64,000 nt of DNA from JANXAZ01 sp964504655 (GTDB taxonomy: Bacteria; Pseudomonadota; Alphaproteobacteria; Geminicoccales; Geminicoccaceae): positions 1 through 64,000 of the forward strand of contig CAZDFD010000008.1 of NCBI GenBank assembly GCA_964504655.1, given 5' to 3'. This document shows positions 53,827 through 62,735 of the stretch, piece after piece. Numbering within the stretch: position 1 is the first letter of the stretch; the number at the start of each line of letters is the position of its first letter. The notes below the pieces were generated by a model, which was given only the letters and a program-made list of their open reading frames with translations, did no database searches and was not told where the DNA came from. Position numbers and translations under genes: made by a program.

Positions 53827-55053
53827 ATGTTCGGCTCGGATCCGAGCGCGCGGGCGGCCCTGGTCGGCGGGGCGCTGGCTCTCCTGGCCGCGGGCGGGCC
53901 GCTCGCCGCGGCCGAATGGCGGCTCGGCGGCCGGGTCGGCCTCGAGCTGCGCGTGTTCCCCGAGGACGCGGCCTTCGCCGGCCAGCGCGACACGACGGTC
54001 TCGCCCTCGGTCTTCGCCGAGCCCGAGCTCGCGGCGATTGCCGAGGACGGCCGGAGCCGTTTCGTGCTCGTGCCGTTCGCCCGCTTCGACCGCGACGACC
54101 AGCACCGCACCCACGTCGATCTGCGCGAGGCCAAGCTCCTGCAGATCGGCGAGGGCTGGGACCTCGTGACCGGCTTCGACCGGGTGTTCTGGGGCGTGAC
54201 CGAGTCGCGCCATCTGGTCGACATCGTCAACCAGATCGACCAGGTCGAGGACATCGACAGCGAGGATCGGCTCGGCCAGCCGATGCTCAACCTCAACCTG
54301 CTGCGCCCGTTCGGCACGTTCCGGCTGTTCGCGCTGCCCTGGTTCCGCGAGCGCACCTTCCCCGACGACCAGGCGCGGCTGCGCGGGCCGCTGCCGGTGC
54401 GCGGCGAGGATGCCGAGTATTCGAGCGGAAGCGAGCAGCGGCGGGTCGACTTCGCCGCCCGCTACAGCCACACGCTGGGCGGGCTCGATCTGGGGCTGTC
54501 CTACTTCCACGGGATGAGCCGCGAGCCCCGCTTCCTGCAGCGGCTCGACGGCGGCCAGCCGGTGCTGGTGCCGTTCTACGAGGTGATCGACCAGGCGAGC
54601 CTCGATGCCCAGTTCACGACGGGCCCCTGGGCCTGGAAGCTCGAGAGCCTGGTGCGCAGCGGCCAGGGCCGGCGCTTCGCAGCCGCCGTGGGTGGCTTCG
54701 AGTACACGCTCTACGACGTGCTCGACAGCGGCCTCGATCTCGGGCTCCTGGCCGAGTACAGCTGGGACGGGCGCGACGAGGACGAGGCGCCGCCGGTGGC
54801 GCTCGAGGACGACGTCTTCCTCGGGCTGCGCGTCGGCTTCAACGACCGCCACGACAGCATGCTCCTGGCGGGCGCCACGATCGACCGCGACACGCGCTCG
54901 ACCTACGCCCAGCTCGAATACTCGACCCGGCTCACCGACCAGCTCAGGCTCGAGGTCGAGGCGCGGCTGTTCTTGAACGTGAGCCCGGACGATTCGCTGC
55001 GCGCGGTCGAGCAGGACGGCTTCGTCACCACCCGGCTCAGCTGGTACTTCTGA
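53827..55053 (+). CDS. Outer-membrane beta-barrel protein of the polyketide export locus
   Basis: This 408-residue precursor has a signal peptide (about 1-28, ending PLAAAEW). The mature chain shows alternating strands throughout (for example RLGGRVGLELRVF, LDLGLSYFHGM, GLDLGLLAEYSW) and ends with the outer-membrane assembly signal TTRLSWYF. It is unrelated to the porin at 12897 by eye. It closes the operon, 20 bases after the transferase gene. It may form the final exit or an anchoring barrel for the product; related proteins often accompany MMPL plus LolA-like pairs. Its last 17 bases overlap the convergent gene. Confidence 0.72.
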   Translation: MFGSDPSARAALVGGALALLAAGGPLAAAEWRLGGRVGLELRVFPEDAAFAGQRDTTVSPSVFAEPELAAIAEDGRSRFVLVPFARFDRDDQHRTHVDLREAKLLQIGEGWDLVTGFDRVFWGVTESRHLVDIVNQIDQVEDIDSEDRLGQPMLNLNLLRPFGTFRLFALPWFRERTFPDDQARLRGPLPVRGEDAEYSSGSEQRRVDFAARYSHTLGGLDLGLSYFHGMSREPRFLQRLDGGQPVLVPFYEVIDQASLDAQFTTGPWAWKLESLVRSGQGRRFAAAVGGFEYTLYDVLDSGLDLGLLAEYSWDGRDEDEAPPVALEDDVFLGLRVGFNDRHDSMLLAGATIDRDTRSTYAQLEYSTRLTDQLRLEVEARLFLNVSPDDSLRAVEQDGFVTTRLSWYF

Positions 55054-55879
55054 GCGGCGAACCGGTCGGCAGCCGCCAGGCCCGGGGCGTCCGCGGCCCC
55101 GGCCAGCGGCCGAGGCGGCCGGCCTCGGCGAGCAGCGGGCGGAGATGGCCGGCGAGGAGTTCGGCCCAGGCGAGCGCCCCGGGCTCGTCCGCGATCTGGT
55201 CCTGGCGCAGCTCGAGCATGAGGTGCGGCAGGCGGGTGCGCTGGGCGTGGAACTCGACCGTGTAGCCGAAGGCGTCCTTGCCCGAATAGGGCTCGTTGTC
55301 GCCGACCACGAGGTCGCCCCGGGCGCGGAGGGCTTCGAGCATCGGCCGGGCGAGCCGGTCGTCGCCGCGCCAGAGCACGCCCACCTGCCAGGGCCGCTCG
55401 GGCCCGCCGCGAAGGCGCGGGGTGAAGCTGTGCAGGGAGAGCAGGACGGGGACGATCCCGGCGCGCCGGCAAAGCGCCAGCCGGCGCGCGATCGCCCGGT
55501 GCCAGGGCAGGAAGAAGCGGCGCACGCGATCGGCCCGGGCCCCGGAATCGAGGCCCCGATTGGCGGGCACGGGCGTGCCGTCGCTGGTCTCGGGGATCGA
55601 GGAGGGCTCGCCCGGTCGGCGGTTCGGGTCGATCACGAGGCGCGAGCAGTGGTTCAGGAGTGCCGGCGCGTCGAGGAGGGCCGCGAGCCGGCGGGCGAGG
55701 GGCTCGATCCCGATGTCGAAGGCGATGTGGCGGGCGCGCTCCGCGGCCGGCAGGCCGAGCGCGCCGAGCTCCGCGGGCACGGCGTTGCCGGCGTGGTCGG
55801 CGAGGAGCAGGAGGTCGGGCCGGCCGGACGGCCGGACGAGCTCGACGAACGGCGCGAGCCGGATCGGATCGCAGGTCAC
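55037..55879 (-). CDS. N-formylglutamate amidohydrolase family protein
   Basis: This 280-residue protein has the family motifs DLLLLADHAGNAVP, FDIGIEPLARRL, CSRLVIDPNR, LLSLHSFTPR, VGDNEPYSG and TVEFHAQRTRLPHLMLELRQD, with conserved His, Asp and Glu that form the zinc and catalytic site. Members hydrolyse N-formyl or other N-acyl amino acids. GTG 55879 (MTCDPIRLAPF) gives the usual length; no better start is seen. It overlaps the end of the barrel gene on the other strand by 17 bases. Confidence 0.85.
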   Translation of the reverse strand: MTCDPIRLAPFVELVRPSGRPDLLLLADHAGNAVPAELGALGLPAAERARHIAFDIGIEPLARRLAALLDAPALLNHCSRLVIDPNRRPGEPSSIPETSDGTPVPANRGLDSGARADRVRRFFLPWHRAIARRLALCRRAGIVPVLLSLHSFTPRLRGGPERPWQVGVLWRGDDRLARPMLEALRARGDLVVGDNEPYSGKDAFGYTVEFHAQRTRLPHLMLELRQDQIADEPGALAWAELLAGHLRPLLAEAGRLGRWPGPRTPRAWRLPTGSPLRSTS

Positions 55880-56077
55880 GGCGCGCAGTTCTGAGCGCGT
55901 CGCCCGCCGGCGGGAAGCCGCGCTGCAGCCGTCGCGCACCGCCGTGTGGCGAGCGTGGCCCGCGGGCAACGACCGCGCGGCGCGCGGCCGTTCTCGCGGA
56001 AGCGTCACGCGACCGCCGCCGTGCCGTCGCGGCCCGTGCGATCGGCGGAGCGCGCGCGCCCTGCGACGGAACCGACC

Positions 56078-56688
56078 ATGCCGCCCACCACCCGCATCGC
56101 CCTCGTGGCCGACATCCACCACGGGCCCGATCTGCCGACCAAGCGCGGCTCGGCGGCCCTGCCGCTGCTCGAACGCTTCCGGGCCTTCGTCGGGGAGACC
56201 GCACCCGACCTCGTCCTCGAGCTCGGTGATCGGATCTCCGACGAGGCGCCGGATGTGGATCGGCGGCGGATGGCCGAGGTGGCGGATGCCTTGCGGGCGC
56301 TGCCGGTGGCGGTTGCGAGCGTGTGCGGCAACCACGACCTCGTGCACCTGCCGGCCGAGGAGAACGGTGCGCTCCTCGGCCAGCCGATGCGCCACCGGAC
56401 GGTCGAGCTCGAGGGCCTGCTCCTGGTCCTCTGGCAGGCCGAGGCGCGGCTCCACCCGGAGCGGGGCTTCGGTTTGGCCGAGGGCGACCTCGGCTGGCTC
56501 GAGGCGACGCTCGAAGCGGCCGACCGGCCGGTCCTGCTCGCGAGCCACGTCCCGCTCTCGGGCCAGGCGCAGACCGGGAACCATTATTTCGAGAACCAGC
56601 CGCAGCTCGCGGGCTACCCCGAGCAGCCGGCGATCCGTCGGGTCCTCGACGGCTGTGCGGTGCCGATCCTGGCGATCGCCGGGCACGT
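56078..56688 (+). CDS. Metallophosphoesterase, 3' end lost in assembly gap
   Basis: The visible 203 residues carry DIHHGPD (DxH), LELGDRISDE (GDx), VCGNHDLVHL (GNHD), LLASHVPLSG (H) and stop at IAGHV, exactly where the last metal motif GHxH begins. The N run then removes the rest. ATG 56078 is chosen as the first start after non-homologous sequence. It is the probable first gene of the aminophosphonate-type operon, although the gap hides the link. The substrate is unknown. Confidence 0.8.
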
Positions 56689-56788
56689 NNNNNNNNNNNN
56701 NNNNNNNNNNNNNNNNNNNNNNNNNNNNNNNNNNNNNNNNNNNNNNNNNNNNNNNNNNNNNNNNNNNNNNNNNNNNNNNNNNNNNNNN
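56689..56788. other. Assembly gap (100 N)
   Basis: One hundred Ns, a conventional size for a gap of unknown length, separate the metallophosphoesterase from the binding-protein gene. Further genes may be missing. Confidence 0.98.
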
Positions 56789-56801
56789 GGGGGAGGGTTC
56801 G

Positions 56802-57752
56802 ATGCGTCTCGCCAGCTCGCTCGGCGCGCTGCTCGCGTGCCTGGCCGTCGCCGCGTCGGCCGACGCGCGTCAAGTGATGATCTACGACGCGTCGGATACG
56901 GTGAGCGCCCCCCTGATCGCGGCCTTCCGCGAGAAACATCCCGACATCGAGGTCCGCTTCGTCTCGGGCTCGACCGGGCCGATCACCGAGCGGGCGATCG
57001 CCGAACGGCGCAACCCGCAGGCCGACCTCGTCTATCTCGTCAACCATTTCGCGCTCGAGCAGTTGAAGGCCGCGGGCGTGTTCGAGCCCTATCGGCCGCG
57101 GGGGGTCGAGCGGATCCCGGCGGCGTTCCGCGATCCCGACGATTTCTACGTCAAGTATTTCGCGACCACGATGTGCATGCTGGTCAACACCAAGCGGCTC
57201 GGCGAGAAAGGCCTGCCCAGGCCGGTCGCCTGGGAGGACCTGATCCGGCCGGTCTATCGCGGCGAGGTGTCGCTGCCCTCGCCGCTCCGGTCGGGGACCG
57301 GGGTGGGCATCGTCGCCACCTTCGTCGACGCGTTCGGCTGGAACTTCGTCGAGAACCTGCACGAGAACGTGCGGCAATATTCCGATGGCGGCTCGGGCGG
57401 TGCCCGGCTCGCGGCCGCGGGCGAGGTCGCCGTCGGGCTGACCTTCGACACCACCTGCCACGAGTTCAAGGCCCAGGGTCACCCCGTCGAGATCCTCTTC
57501 GGCCGCATCACCCCGAACGTGACGGAAGGGGGCGGGCTCGTGGCGGGCGCCAAGAACCCGGCCGAAGCGAAGCTGTTCCTCGATTTCATGGTGAGCGAGG
57601 ACGCCGCCAAGGTGCTGCACCGGCACGTCGGCGCGACCGCGATCCCGGGCTACGGCCTGGTCGACCTGCGCGAGGTGACGCTCTGGCAGTTCCGTCGGCC
57701 GGTCGATCTCGACGGGCTGCGGCGCAGCTTCGCGGAGCGGTTCCAGCGCTGA
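56802..57752 (+). CDS. ABC transporter substrate-binding protein (AfuA/PhnS-like)
   Basis: This 316-residue periplasmic protein starts at ATG 56802 with GGGAGGG upstream. It has a signal peptide (1 to about 25, ending ASADAR). The mature chain begins with VMIYDASDTVSAPLIAAF, a pattern of the ferric/thiamine/2-aminoethylphosphonate binding-protein cluster. Later segments are VSGSTGPITERAIAE and PSPLRSGTGVGIVATF. Tyrosine pairs needed for ferric iron are not obvious, and the PLP enzyme downstream favours an aminophosphonate ligand. That last step is inference. Confidence 0.8.
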   Translation: MRLASSLGALLACLAVAASADARQVMIYDASDTVSAPLIAAFREKHPDIEVRFVSGSTGPITERAIAERRNPQADLVYLVNHFALEQLKAAGVFEPYRPRGVERIPAAFRDPDDFYVKYFATTMCMLVNTKRLGEKGLPRPVAWEDLIRPVYRGEVSLPSPLRSGTGVGIVATFVDAFGWNFVENLHENVRQYSDGGSGGARLAAAGEVAVGLTFDTTCHEFKAQGHPVEILFGRITPNVTEGGGLVAGAKNPAEAKLFLDFMVSEDAAKVLHRHVGATAIPGYGLVDLREVTLWQFRRPVDLDGLRRSFAERFQR

Positions 57753-57755
57753 GCG

Positions 57756-58802
57756 GTGGCGCTCCCTCGGTCGATCGAACGGCTCCGCTTCGAGGGCGTC
57801 GCCAAGGCGTTCGGCGCGGTGCGCGCGGTGGACGATGTCACGCTGGCGGTGGGCGAGGGCGAGTTCCTGGCGATCCTGGGCGCCTCCGGCTGCGGCAAGA
57901 CGACCCTCCTCCGCATCGCGGCAGGGTTCACCGCGCCGGACCGGGGTCGCGTCGTCCTCGACGGCGAGGACGTCACCGAGCGCGCGCCGAGTGGCCGCGG
58001 GATGGGGTTCGTGTTCCAGTCCTACGCCCTGTTCCCGACCAAGACGGTGGCCCAGAACATCGGCTTCGCGCTCGCCGTGGCCGGAGCCCGGCGGCAGCGG
58101 ATCGAGGCGCGGGTGCGCGAGGTCGCGGCGCTGGTCTCCCTCGACGCGCTGCTCGACCGCTACCCGCACGAATTGTCGGGCGGTCAGCAGCAGCGGGTGG
58201 CGCTCGCCCGGGCGATCGCCGCCGAGCCGCGGGTCCTGCTGCTCGACGAGCCGCTCGCCGCGCTCGACAGCCGCATCCGCCTGCGCCTGCGGGACGAGGT
58301 CCGGGCGCTCGCCGAGCGGCTCCGGATCACCGCCCTCTACGTCACGCACGACCAGGAGGAAGCGCTCGCGATCGCCGACCGGGTCGTGGTGATGCGCGAG
58401 GGGCGGATCGAGCAGGAAGGCACGCCGGCCGACATCTACTTCCGGCCGAGGACCCGCTTCGTCGCGGAGTTCGTGGGCATCGGCACGCTCCTCGAGGGGC
58501 GGATCGAGCAGGGTCGGCCGCTCGCCGAGGGGATCGTTTGGCCCGTGGGCGAGCGGATGCTCGAGGACGGTCCGTGCCTGCTCGTGGTGCGGCCCGAAGA
58601 CCTCGGCCCGGCGATCGGCGAGCCGGCGCTTCTGGGGGTCGTCGAGCGCGCCCGCTTCCTGGGCGCGATCCTGCGCATCACCCTGCGCCTGCCCTCGGGG
58701 CGGCACCTTCTGGTCGATCTGCCGGGTCGCTCTGGCACGCTCCGCGTGGGCGAGCGCCTGGCCGTGGCGCCCACGGCCGCACCCGCGATCCTCCGGCCAT
58801 GA
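57756..58802 (+). CDS. ABC transporter ATP-binding protein (PhnT/FbpC-like)
   Basis: This 348-residue ATPase has Walker A GASGCGKTT, Q-loop FVFQSYALFP, signature LSGGQQQR, Walker B LLLDEP, D-loop LAALDS and the switch His in VTHDQEEAL. A C-terminal TOBE-like domain follows (about 245-348). It starts at GTG 57756, three bases after the binding-protein stop, and its stop overlaps the permease ATG (ATGA). Confidence 0.92.
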   Translation: MALPRSIERLRFEGVAKAFGAVRAVDDVTLAVGEGEFLAILGASGCGKTTLLRIAAGFTAPDRGRVVLDGEDVTERAPSGRGMGFVFQSYALFPTKTVAQNIGFALAVAGARRQRIEARVREVAALVSLDALLDRYPHELSGGQQQRVALARAIAAEPRVLLLDEPLAALDSRIRLRLRDEVRALAERLRITALYVTHDQEEALAIADRVVVMREGRIEQEGTPADIYFRPRTRFVAEFVGIGTLLEGRIEQGRPLAEGIVWPVGERMLEDGPCLLVVRPEDLGPAIGEPALLGVVERARFLGAILRITLRLPSGRHLLVDLPGRSGTLRVGERLAVAPTAAPAILRP

Positions 58803-60874
58803 TCCGGGGCGTCCGCCTCGCCCGGGTCGTGTTCGTCTGGCTCGGCGCCCTGCCGGTGATCGTCTTCATCGGCTGGCCGATCGGGGCGGTCCTGGTCCGG
58901 GGTTTCGTGGTCAGCGGCCCGATGCCGGAGTGGCGGCTGAAAGAAGTGACCGTTGCGGCGCTGGACCTCTTGGAGGAGGAGCGGCGCGCGGCGGCGCTCG
59001 CACGCTGGTCGACCCCGCGCGACGACCGCGAGCGGGCCGAGGCCCTGGCCGCGGCGTTCCGGCTCGCCGGCCGCGCACCACCCTGGGACACGGCCGCGAT
59101 GTTCCAGGCCCAGATCGCCGCGGCGAACGCCGCCCTCGCGGCGCTTCCCGAGGCGGACCGTGCGGCGGTCGAGGCCGAACTCCCGATCGCCACGGTCATG
59201 CTGCACCGGCGCGTGGCGCTCGCCTTCGCGGTGCGCGACCGCCTGGCTGCGGCCGAGTTCGACGCCCTGCGCACGGCTGCCGAGACGCGGATCGGCCTCG
59301 ACCACTATCTCGCGGCCTTCGAGGATTCCCATCTGCGTCGGGCCGCCCTCAACAGCCTGGGCCTCGCGACGCTCGCCGCCTGCACGACCACCCCGCTCGC
59401 CTTCGCCCTCGCCGTCGCGGTCAACCGCCGGGCCGTCCGCCGGCCGGCGCTGGTCCGCACGCTCGTGCTCCTGCCGCTCGTGGCCCCGCCGGTCCTGGTC
59501 GCGACCGCGATCGTCATGCTGGCCGGCCGCCGCGGCCTCCTGACCGATGCGCTCCTGGAGCGTGGCCTGGGCCTGATCGACGCCGATCTGGTCAACATCT
59601 ACGGCCTGGCCGGGGTCGTCCTCGCCCAGATCCTCTCCTTCGTGCCGCCGGCCTTCATCGTCCTCGACAACACGCTGCGGCGCGCCGACGGTCGGCTCGA
59701 GGAGGCGGCGGCCGGCCTCGGCGCGTCACCCGCCCGGGTCTTCCGCGAGGTGACGCTCGCCCTGGCCTGGCCGGGGTTCAAACGGGCGCTCGTGCTGGTG
59801 TTCGTCTCGAGCCTGACCGATTTCGGCAACCCGTTGCTGCTGGCCGGCCGCGAGCTCCCCGTCCTGGCGGCGGTGGTCTACGACGAGATGACCGCGTTCC
59901 AGAACGCCGAGCTCGCCTCGGCCTTGGCCGTGCTCCTCCTGGTCCCGGGTCTTCTCCTGCATCTCGGCCTCGAGCGGATCGGCGGGCGGCGGCGGTTCGA
60001 CACCACGCCCGGCCCGCCGCCCGAGGCCCCGTTGCCGCGGTCCTGGCGGCGAGGCCTGGCCGCCCTCGCGGCCCTGGTCGGGAGCGCGGTCGCGGCGATC
60101 TACGGCACGATCGTCCTGGGCTCGCTGACCCGGGTCTGGGGTGCCGACTGGTCGTTGACGCTGGTCCACTTCACCCCGGCGGGGCTGGGCGGGGCGATCG
60201 CCGGGCCGGGGGCGGCCCCGATCGAGCAGGGGCTCGACCTCGTCCCGCAGAGCCTGCTCGCCGCCGGCACGGCAGCGCCCATGGGCGGGCTCGCCGGCCT
60301 CTGGCTGGCCTTCCTGGTCGAGCGCCTGCGGCCGCCCGGGCGGGAGGCGCTCGCCTTCCTCGTGCTGCTGCCGGCGATCCTGCCCGGCCTGATCTTCGGG
60401 ATCGGCTACATCCTGGCCTTCAACCTGCCGTTCGGCATCGCCGCCTTCTCGCTCACCGGCACGCTCGCGATCCTCGTGCTCAACATCGCCTTCGGCAACC
60501 TGTTCGTCGGGTTCCTCGCGGCCAGGGCCACCCTGGCCCGGATCGACCCGGCGATCGAGGAGGCGGCCGAGATCGCCGGGGCGGGCGTGCTGCGCCGCCT
60601 GGGCTCGGTGGTGATGCCGATGCTCCGCCCGGCCCTCCTGCTCGGCACGCTCTACGTGTTCGTCGACGGCATGACCACGCTCTCTTCGGTGATCTTCCTC
60701 GTGAGCGGCACGCACAAGCTCGCCTCGGTCGCCATCTTCAACGACGCGAACGGCGGCGATTACGGCCGGGCGTGCGCGACGAGCGTGGCCATCCTGGCTT
60801 GTGCGGGCGCCGCGATGCTCGGCATCTGGCTGCTCGAGCGGCGCGATCGGGTCCGTCTCGGAGGCATCCGGTGA
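58799..60874 (+). CDS. Fused ABC transporter permease with large periplasmic insertion
   Basis: This 691-residue protein carries two permease domains in one chain, as in ferric and 2-aminoethylphosphonate importers. EAA loops are EEAAAGLGASPARVFREV (first half) and EEAAEIAGAGVLRRLGSV (second half). About 12 helices are predicted. Between TM1 (about 9-38) and the usual start of the first permease domain (about 165) there is an extra helical, charged segment of about 125 residues (EEERRAAALARW...DRAAVEAEL), absent from the typical 550-residue fused permease. GTG of the PLP enzyme overlaps its stop. Confidence 0.85.
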   Translation: MIRGVRLARVVFVWLGALPVIVFIGWPIGAVLVRGFVVSGPMPEWRLKEVTVAALDLLEEERRAAALARWSTPRDDRERAEALAAAFRLAGRAPPWDTAAMFQAQIAAANAALAALPEADRAAVEAELPIATVMLHRRVALAFAVRDRLAAAEFDALRTAAETRIGLDHYLAAFEDSHLRRAALNSLGLATLAACTTTPLAFALAVAVNRRAVRRPALVRTLVLLPLVAPPVLVATAIVMLAGRRGLLTDALLERGLGLIDADLVNIYGLAGVVLAQILSFVPPAFIVLDNTLRRADGRLEEAAAGLGASPARVFREVTLALAWPGFKRALVLVFVSSLTDFGNPLLLAGRELPVLAAVVYDEMTAFQNAELASALAVLLLVPGLLLHLGLERIGGRRRFDTTPGPPPEAPLPRSWRRGLAALAALVGSAVAAIYGTIVLGSLTRVWGADWSLTLVHFTPAGLGGAIAGPGAAPIEQGLDLVPQSLLAAGTAAPMGGLAGLWLAFLVERLRPPGREALAFLVLLPAILPGLIFGIGYILAFNLPFGIAAFSLTGTLAILVLNIAFGNLFVGFLAARATLARIDPAIEEAAEIAGAGVLRRLGSVVMPMLRPALLLGTLYVFVDGMTTLSSVIFLVSGTHKLASVAIFNDANGGDYGRACATSVAILACAGAAMLGIWLLERRDRVRLGGIR

Positions 60875-62088
60875 GCAGGGCGGCGCAGCTTCTCGGGCGG
60901 GACGCCCGGGCGTTCTTCCACCAGGAAGGGTCGACGCCCGGGGTGGGTGCTCTGCGCGCTGCGCGCGGTGCCTGGATCGAGACGGTGGACGGCGAGCGGC
61001 TGCTCGATTTCCACGGCAACACGGTCCACCATCTGGGCCACGGCCATCCCCGGCTGATCGCGGCGCTCCGGGCGCAGCTCGACGCGCTGCCGTTCTGTCC
61101 CCGGCGCTACACCAACGAGGTGGCGGTCGCCTTGGCCGAGGCGCTCCTCGCCCGCTGGCCGGGCCGCCCCGGCCGGGTGCTGTTCGCACCCGGCGGCTCG
61201 GAGGCCGTGGAGATCGCGCTCAAGCTCGCCCGGGTCGCGACCGGCCGCCACGCGACCGTCTCGCTCGAGGGCAGCTACCACGGCGACGGGTTCGGGCCGC
61301 TCGGGCTCGCGAGCGCGCATCCCGACCCGCGGCTCGGGCCGCTCCTGCCCGACCGCCACCACGTGACGCCCTACTGGATCGACGCCGATCGGATGCTCGA
61401 CGAGCTCCGCGCCTGGCTCGACGGCGGCACGATCGCCGCGGTCGTGGCCGAGCCGATGCGCTCCCACGGCCACGTACCACCTTCGGGCCTCTGGCCCGAG
61501 GTGCGCCGGCTCTGCGAGTGGGCCGGTGCCAAGCTGATCTTCGACGAGATCCCCTCCGGGCTCGGCAAGACCGGCCGGTTCTTCTGCTTCGAGCATTTCG
61601 GGGCCGCCCCCGACGCCGTGGTCCTGGGCAAGGCCCTGGGCGGTGGCGTCGTGCCGCTCGCGGCCGTGGTGGCGGATGCGGCCATGAACCCGGCCCCCGA
61701 GCTGGCGCTCGGTCACTACACCCACGAGAAGAACCCGCTCCTCTGCCGGGCCGGCCTCGCGACGCTCGGGATCCTCGAGGAGGAGGGGCTCGTCGCGCGG
61801 GCCGCGGCGATCGGCGAGGTCCTGGCCGATCGGGTGGCTGCCTGCACCGGGATCCGACCCCGCGGGCTCGGCCTCCTGCGCGCGCTCCCCCTGCCGCCCC
61901 CCTGGGCCGGTCGGGCGGAGGCCTTCGTCGCGGTGCTGCGCGGAGAGGGCCTCTCGACCACCGCCAAGGGCGCGGATGCCTGCGGTCTCTCGCCGCCGCT
62001 CGTCGTCGGCCAGGCGGAGATCGACCTCGCGGCGGAGGCGCTGCGGCGAACGCTGCAATGCGGGAACGTCGCGGCGGGTGCGCCGTGA
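60871..62088 (+). CDS. PbfA-like class III PLP enzyme (aminophosphonate ammonia-lyase candidate)
   Basis: This 405-residue fold-type I enzyme starts at GTG 60871, overlapping the permease stop. It has LDFHGNTVHHLGHGHP, FCPRRYTNEVA, RVLFAPGGSEAVEIALKLAR, LIFDEIPSGLGKTG, the PLP lysine in VVLGKALGGGVVPL and LGHYTHEKNP. From memory the HGN-VH-LGHGHP, PRRYTN and LGHYTHEK blocks are shared with PbfA, the (R)-1-hydroxy-2-aminoethylphosphonate ammonia-lyase of phosphonate clusters, more than with ordinary transaminases. Position after an AEP-type ABC importer agrees. The enzyme for phosphonoacetaldehyde is not in the window. Confidence 0.68.
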   Translation: MSRAAQLLGRDARAFFHQEGSTPGVGALRAARGAWIETVDGERLLDFHGNTVHHLGHGHPRLIAALRAQLDALPFCPRRYTNEVAVALAEALLARWPGRPGRVLFAPGGSEAVEIALKLARVATGRHATVSLEGSYHGDGFGPLGLASAHPDPRLGPLLPDRHHVTPYWIDADRMLDELRAWLDGGTIAAVVAEPMRSHGHVPPSGLWPEVRRLCEWAGAKLIFDEIPSGLGKTGRFFCFEHFGAAPDAVVLGKALGGGVVPLAAVVADAAMNPAPELALGHYTHEKNPLLCRAGLATLGILEEEGLVARAAAIGEVLADRVAACTGIRPRGLGLLRALPLPPPWAGRAEAFVAVLRGEGLSTTAKGADACGLSPPLVVGQAEIDLAAEALRRTLQCGNVAAGAP

Positions 62089-62111
62089 TCGCCGCCGAGG
62101 CGTCGGCCGGC

Positions 62112-62140
62112 TTGAAGGATCGCGCATCCTGCTTATTGTT
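62112..62140 (+). promoter_or_regulatory. Possible promoter of the L,D-transpeptidase/lipoprotein genes
   Basis: TTGAAG (62112-62117) and TATTGT (62134-62139), 16 bases apart, lie 45 bases before the ATG at 62185. The same segment holds the short inverted repeat AGGAT/ATCCT (62116-62120 and 62126-62130) followed by a T-rich run, so it could instead end the upstream operon. Confidence 0.35.
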
Positions 62141-62184
62141 CGGGGCGTTCCGGACCTGCCCGTGTCGAACCCTCCGTAGCGCCC

Positions 62185-62697
62185 ATGCCGACCCGCCGGA
62201 TGGTCTTGCCGTCGCTCGCCTGTGGCCTGCTCCTGCCGCGCGTCGTGCATGGCCAGTCGGTCGTGGGCCTGCTCGCCGACCGGGTCGAGGTGAGGAAGCG
62301 CGAGCGGGTCATGGAGCTGTGGAACGGCGAGCTGCTGTTGCACCGGTTCCGGGTGGCGCTCGGCCGCCGGCCCGAGGGCCACAAGGTCAAGGAGGGCGAC
62401 GGCCGGACCCCGGAGGGCCGCTACGAGCTCACGGAGTTCCTGCCCAAGAGCTACTTCCACCGGGCGATCCGGATCTCCTACCCGAACGAGGAGGACCGGA
62501 GGCGGGCGCGGGCGCTCGGCGTGCGGCCGGGCGGCGACATCCTGATCCACGGGCTCGATCCGGCGATCGCGCGGCGGTTCCGCGACGATCATTGGTTGTT
62601 CAACTGGACGCGGGGCTGTATCGCGGTGACCGACGGGGAGATGGACACCATCTGGGCGAGCGTCGCGCCGGGCACCCCCATCGACATCCGGCCCTGA
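62185..62697 (+). CDS. YkuD-domain protein, YafK/DpaA-like
   Basis: This 170-residue exported protein has a signal peptide (1 to about 23, ending VVHGQ). The YkuD core shows VALGRRPEGHKVKEGDGRTP, EGRYELTEF, RISYPNEEDR, GGDILIHGL and the catalytic HxnS/TRGC motif as WTRGCIAVTDGEMD, with the nucleophile Cys. The GHK-EGD-RTPEGRY and ISYPN-DR signatures are those of the YafK group. In E. coli YafK (DpaA) removes Braun lipoprotein from peptidoglycan. Here a lipoprotein gene of that type follows after 38 bases. Confidence 0.85.
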   Translation: MPTRRMVLPSLACGLLLPRVVHGQSVVGLLADRVEVRKRERVMELWNGELLLHRFRVALGRRPEGHKVKEGDGRTPEGRYELTEFLPKSYFHRAIRISYPNEEDRRRARALGVRPGGDILIHGLDPAIARRFRDDHWLFNWTRGCIAVTDGEMDTIWASVAPGTPIDIRP

Positions 62698-62735
62698 CCG
62701 CCCGGCCGGATCGGCAGCAGCGAGGAGGAGAAGCG

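Noticed and set aside
55880..56077. A longer N-terminus for the metallophosphoesterase from 55946
   Set aside because: The added 44 residues are Arg/Ala-rich without a signal or homology; ATG 56078 sits just before the first metal motif.
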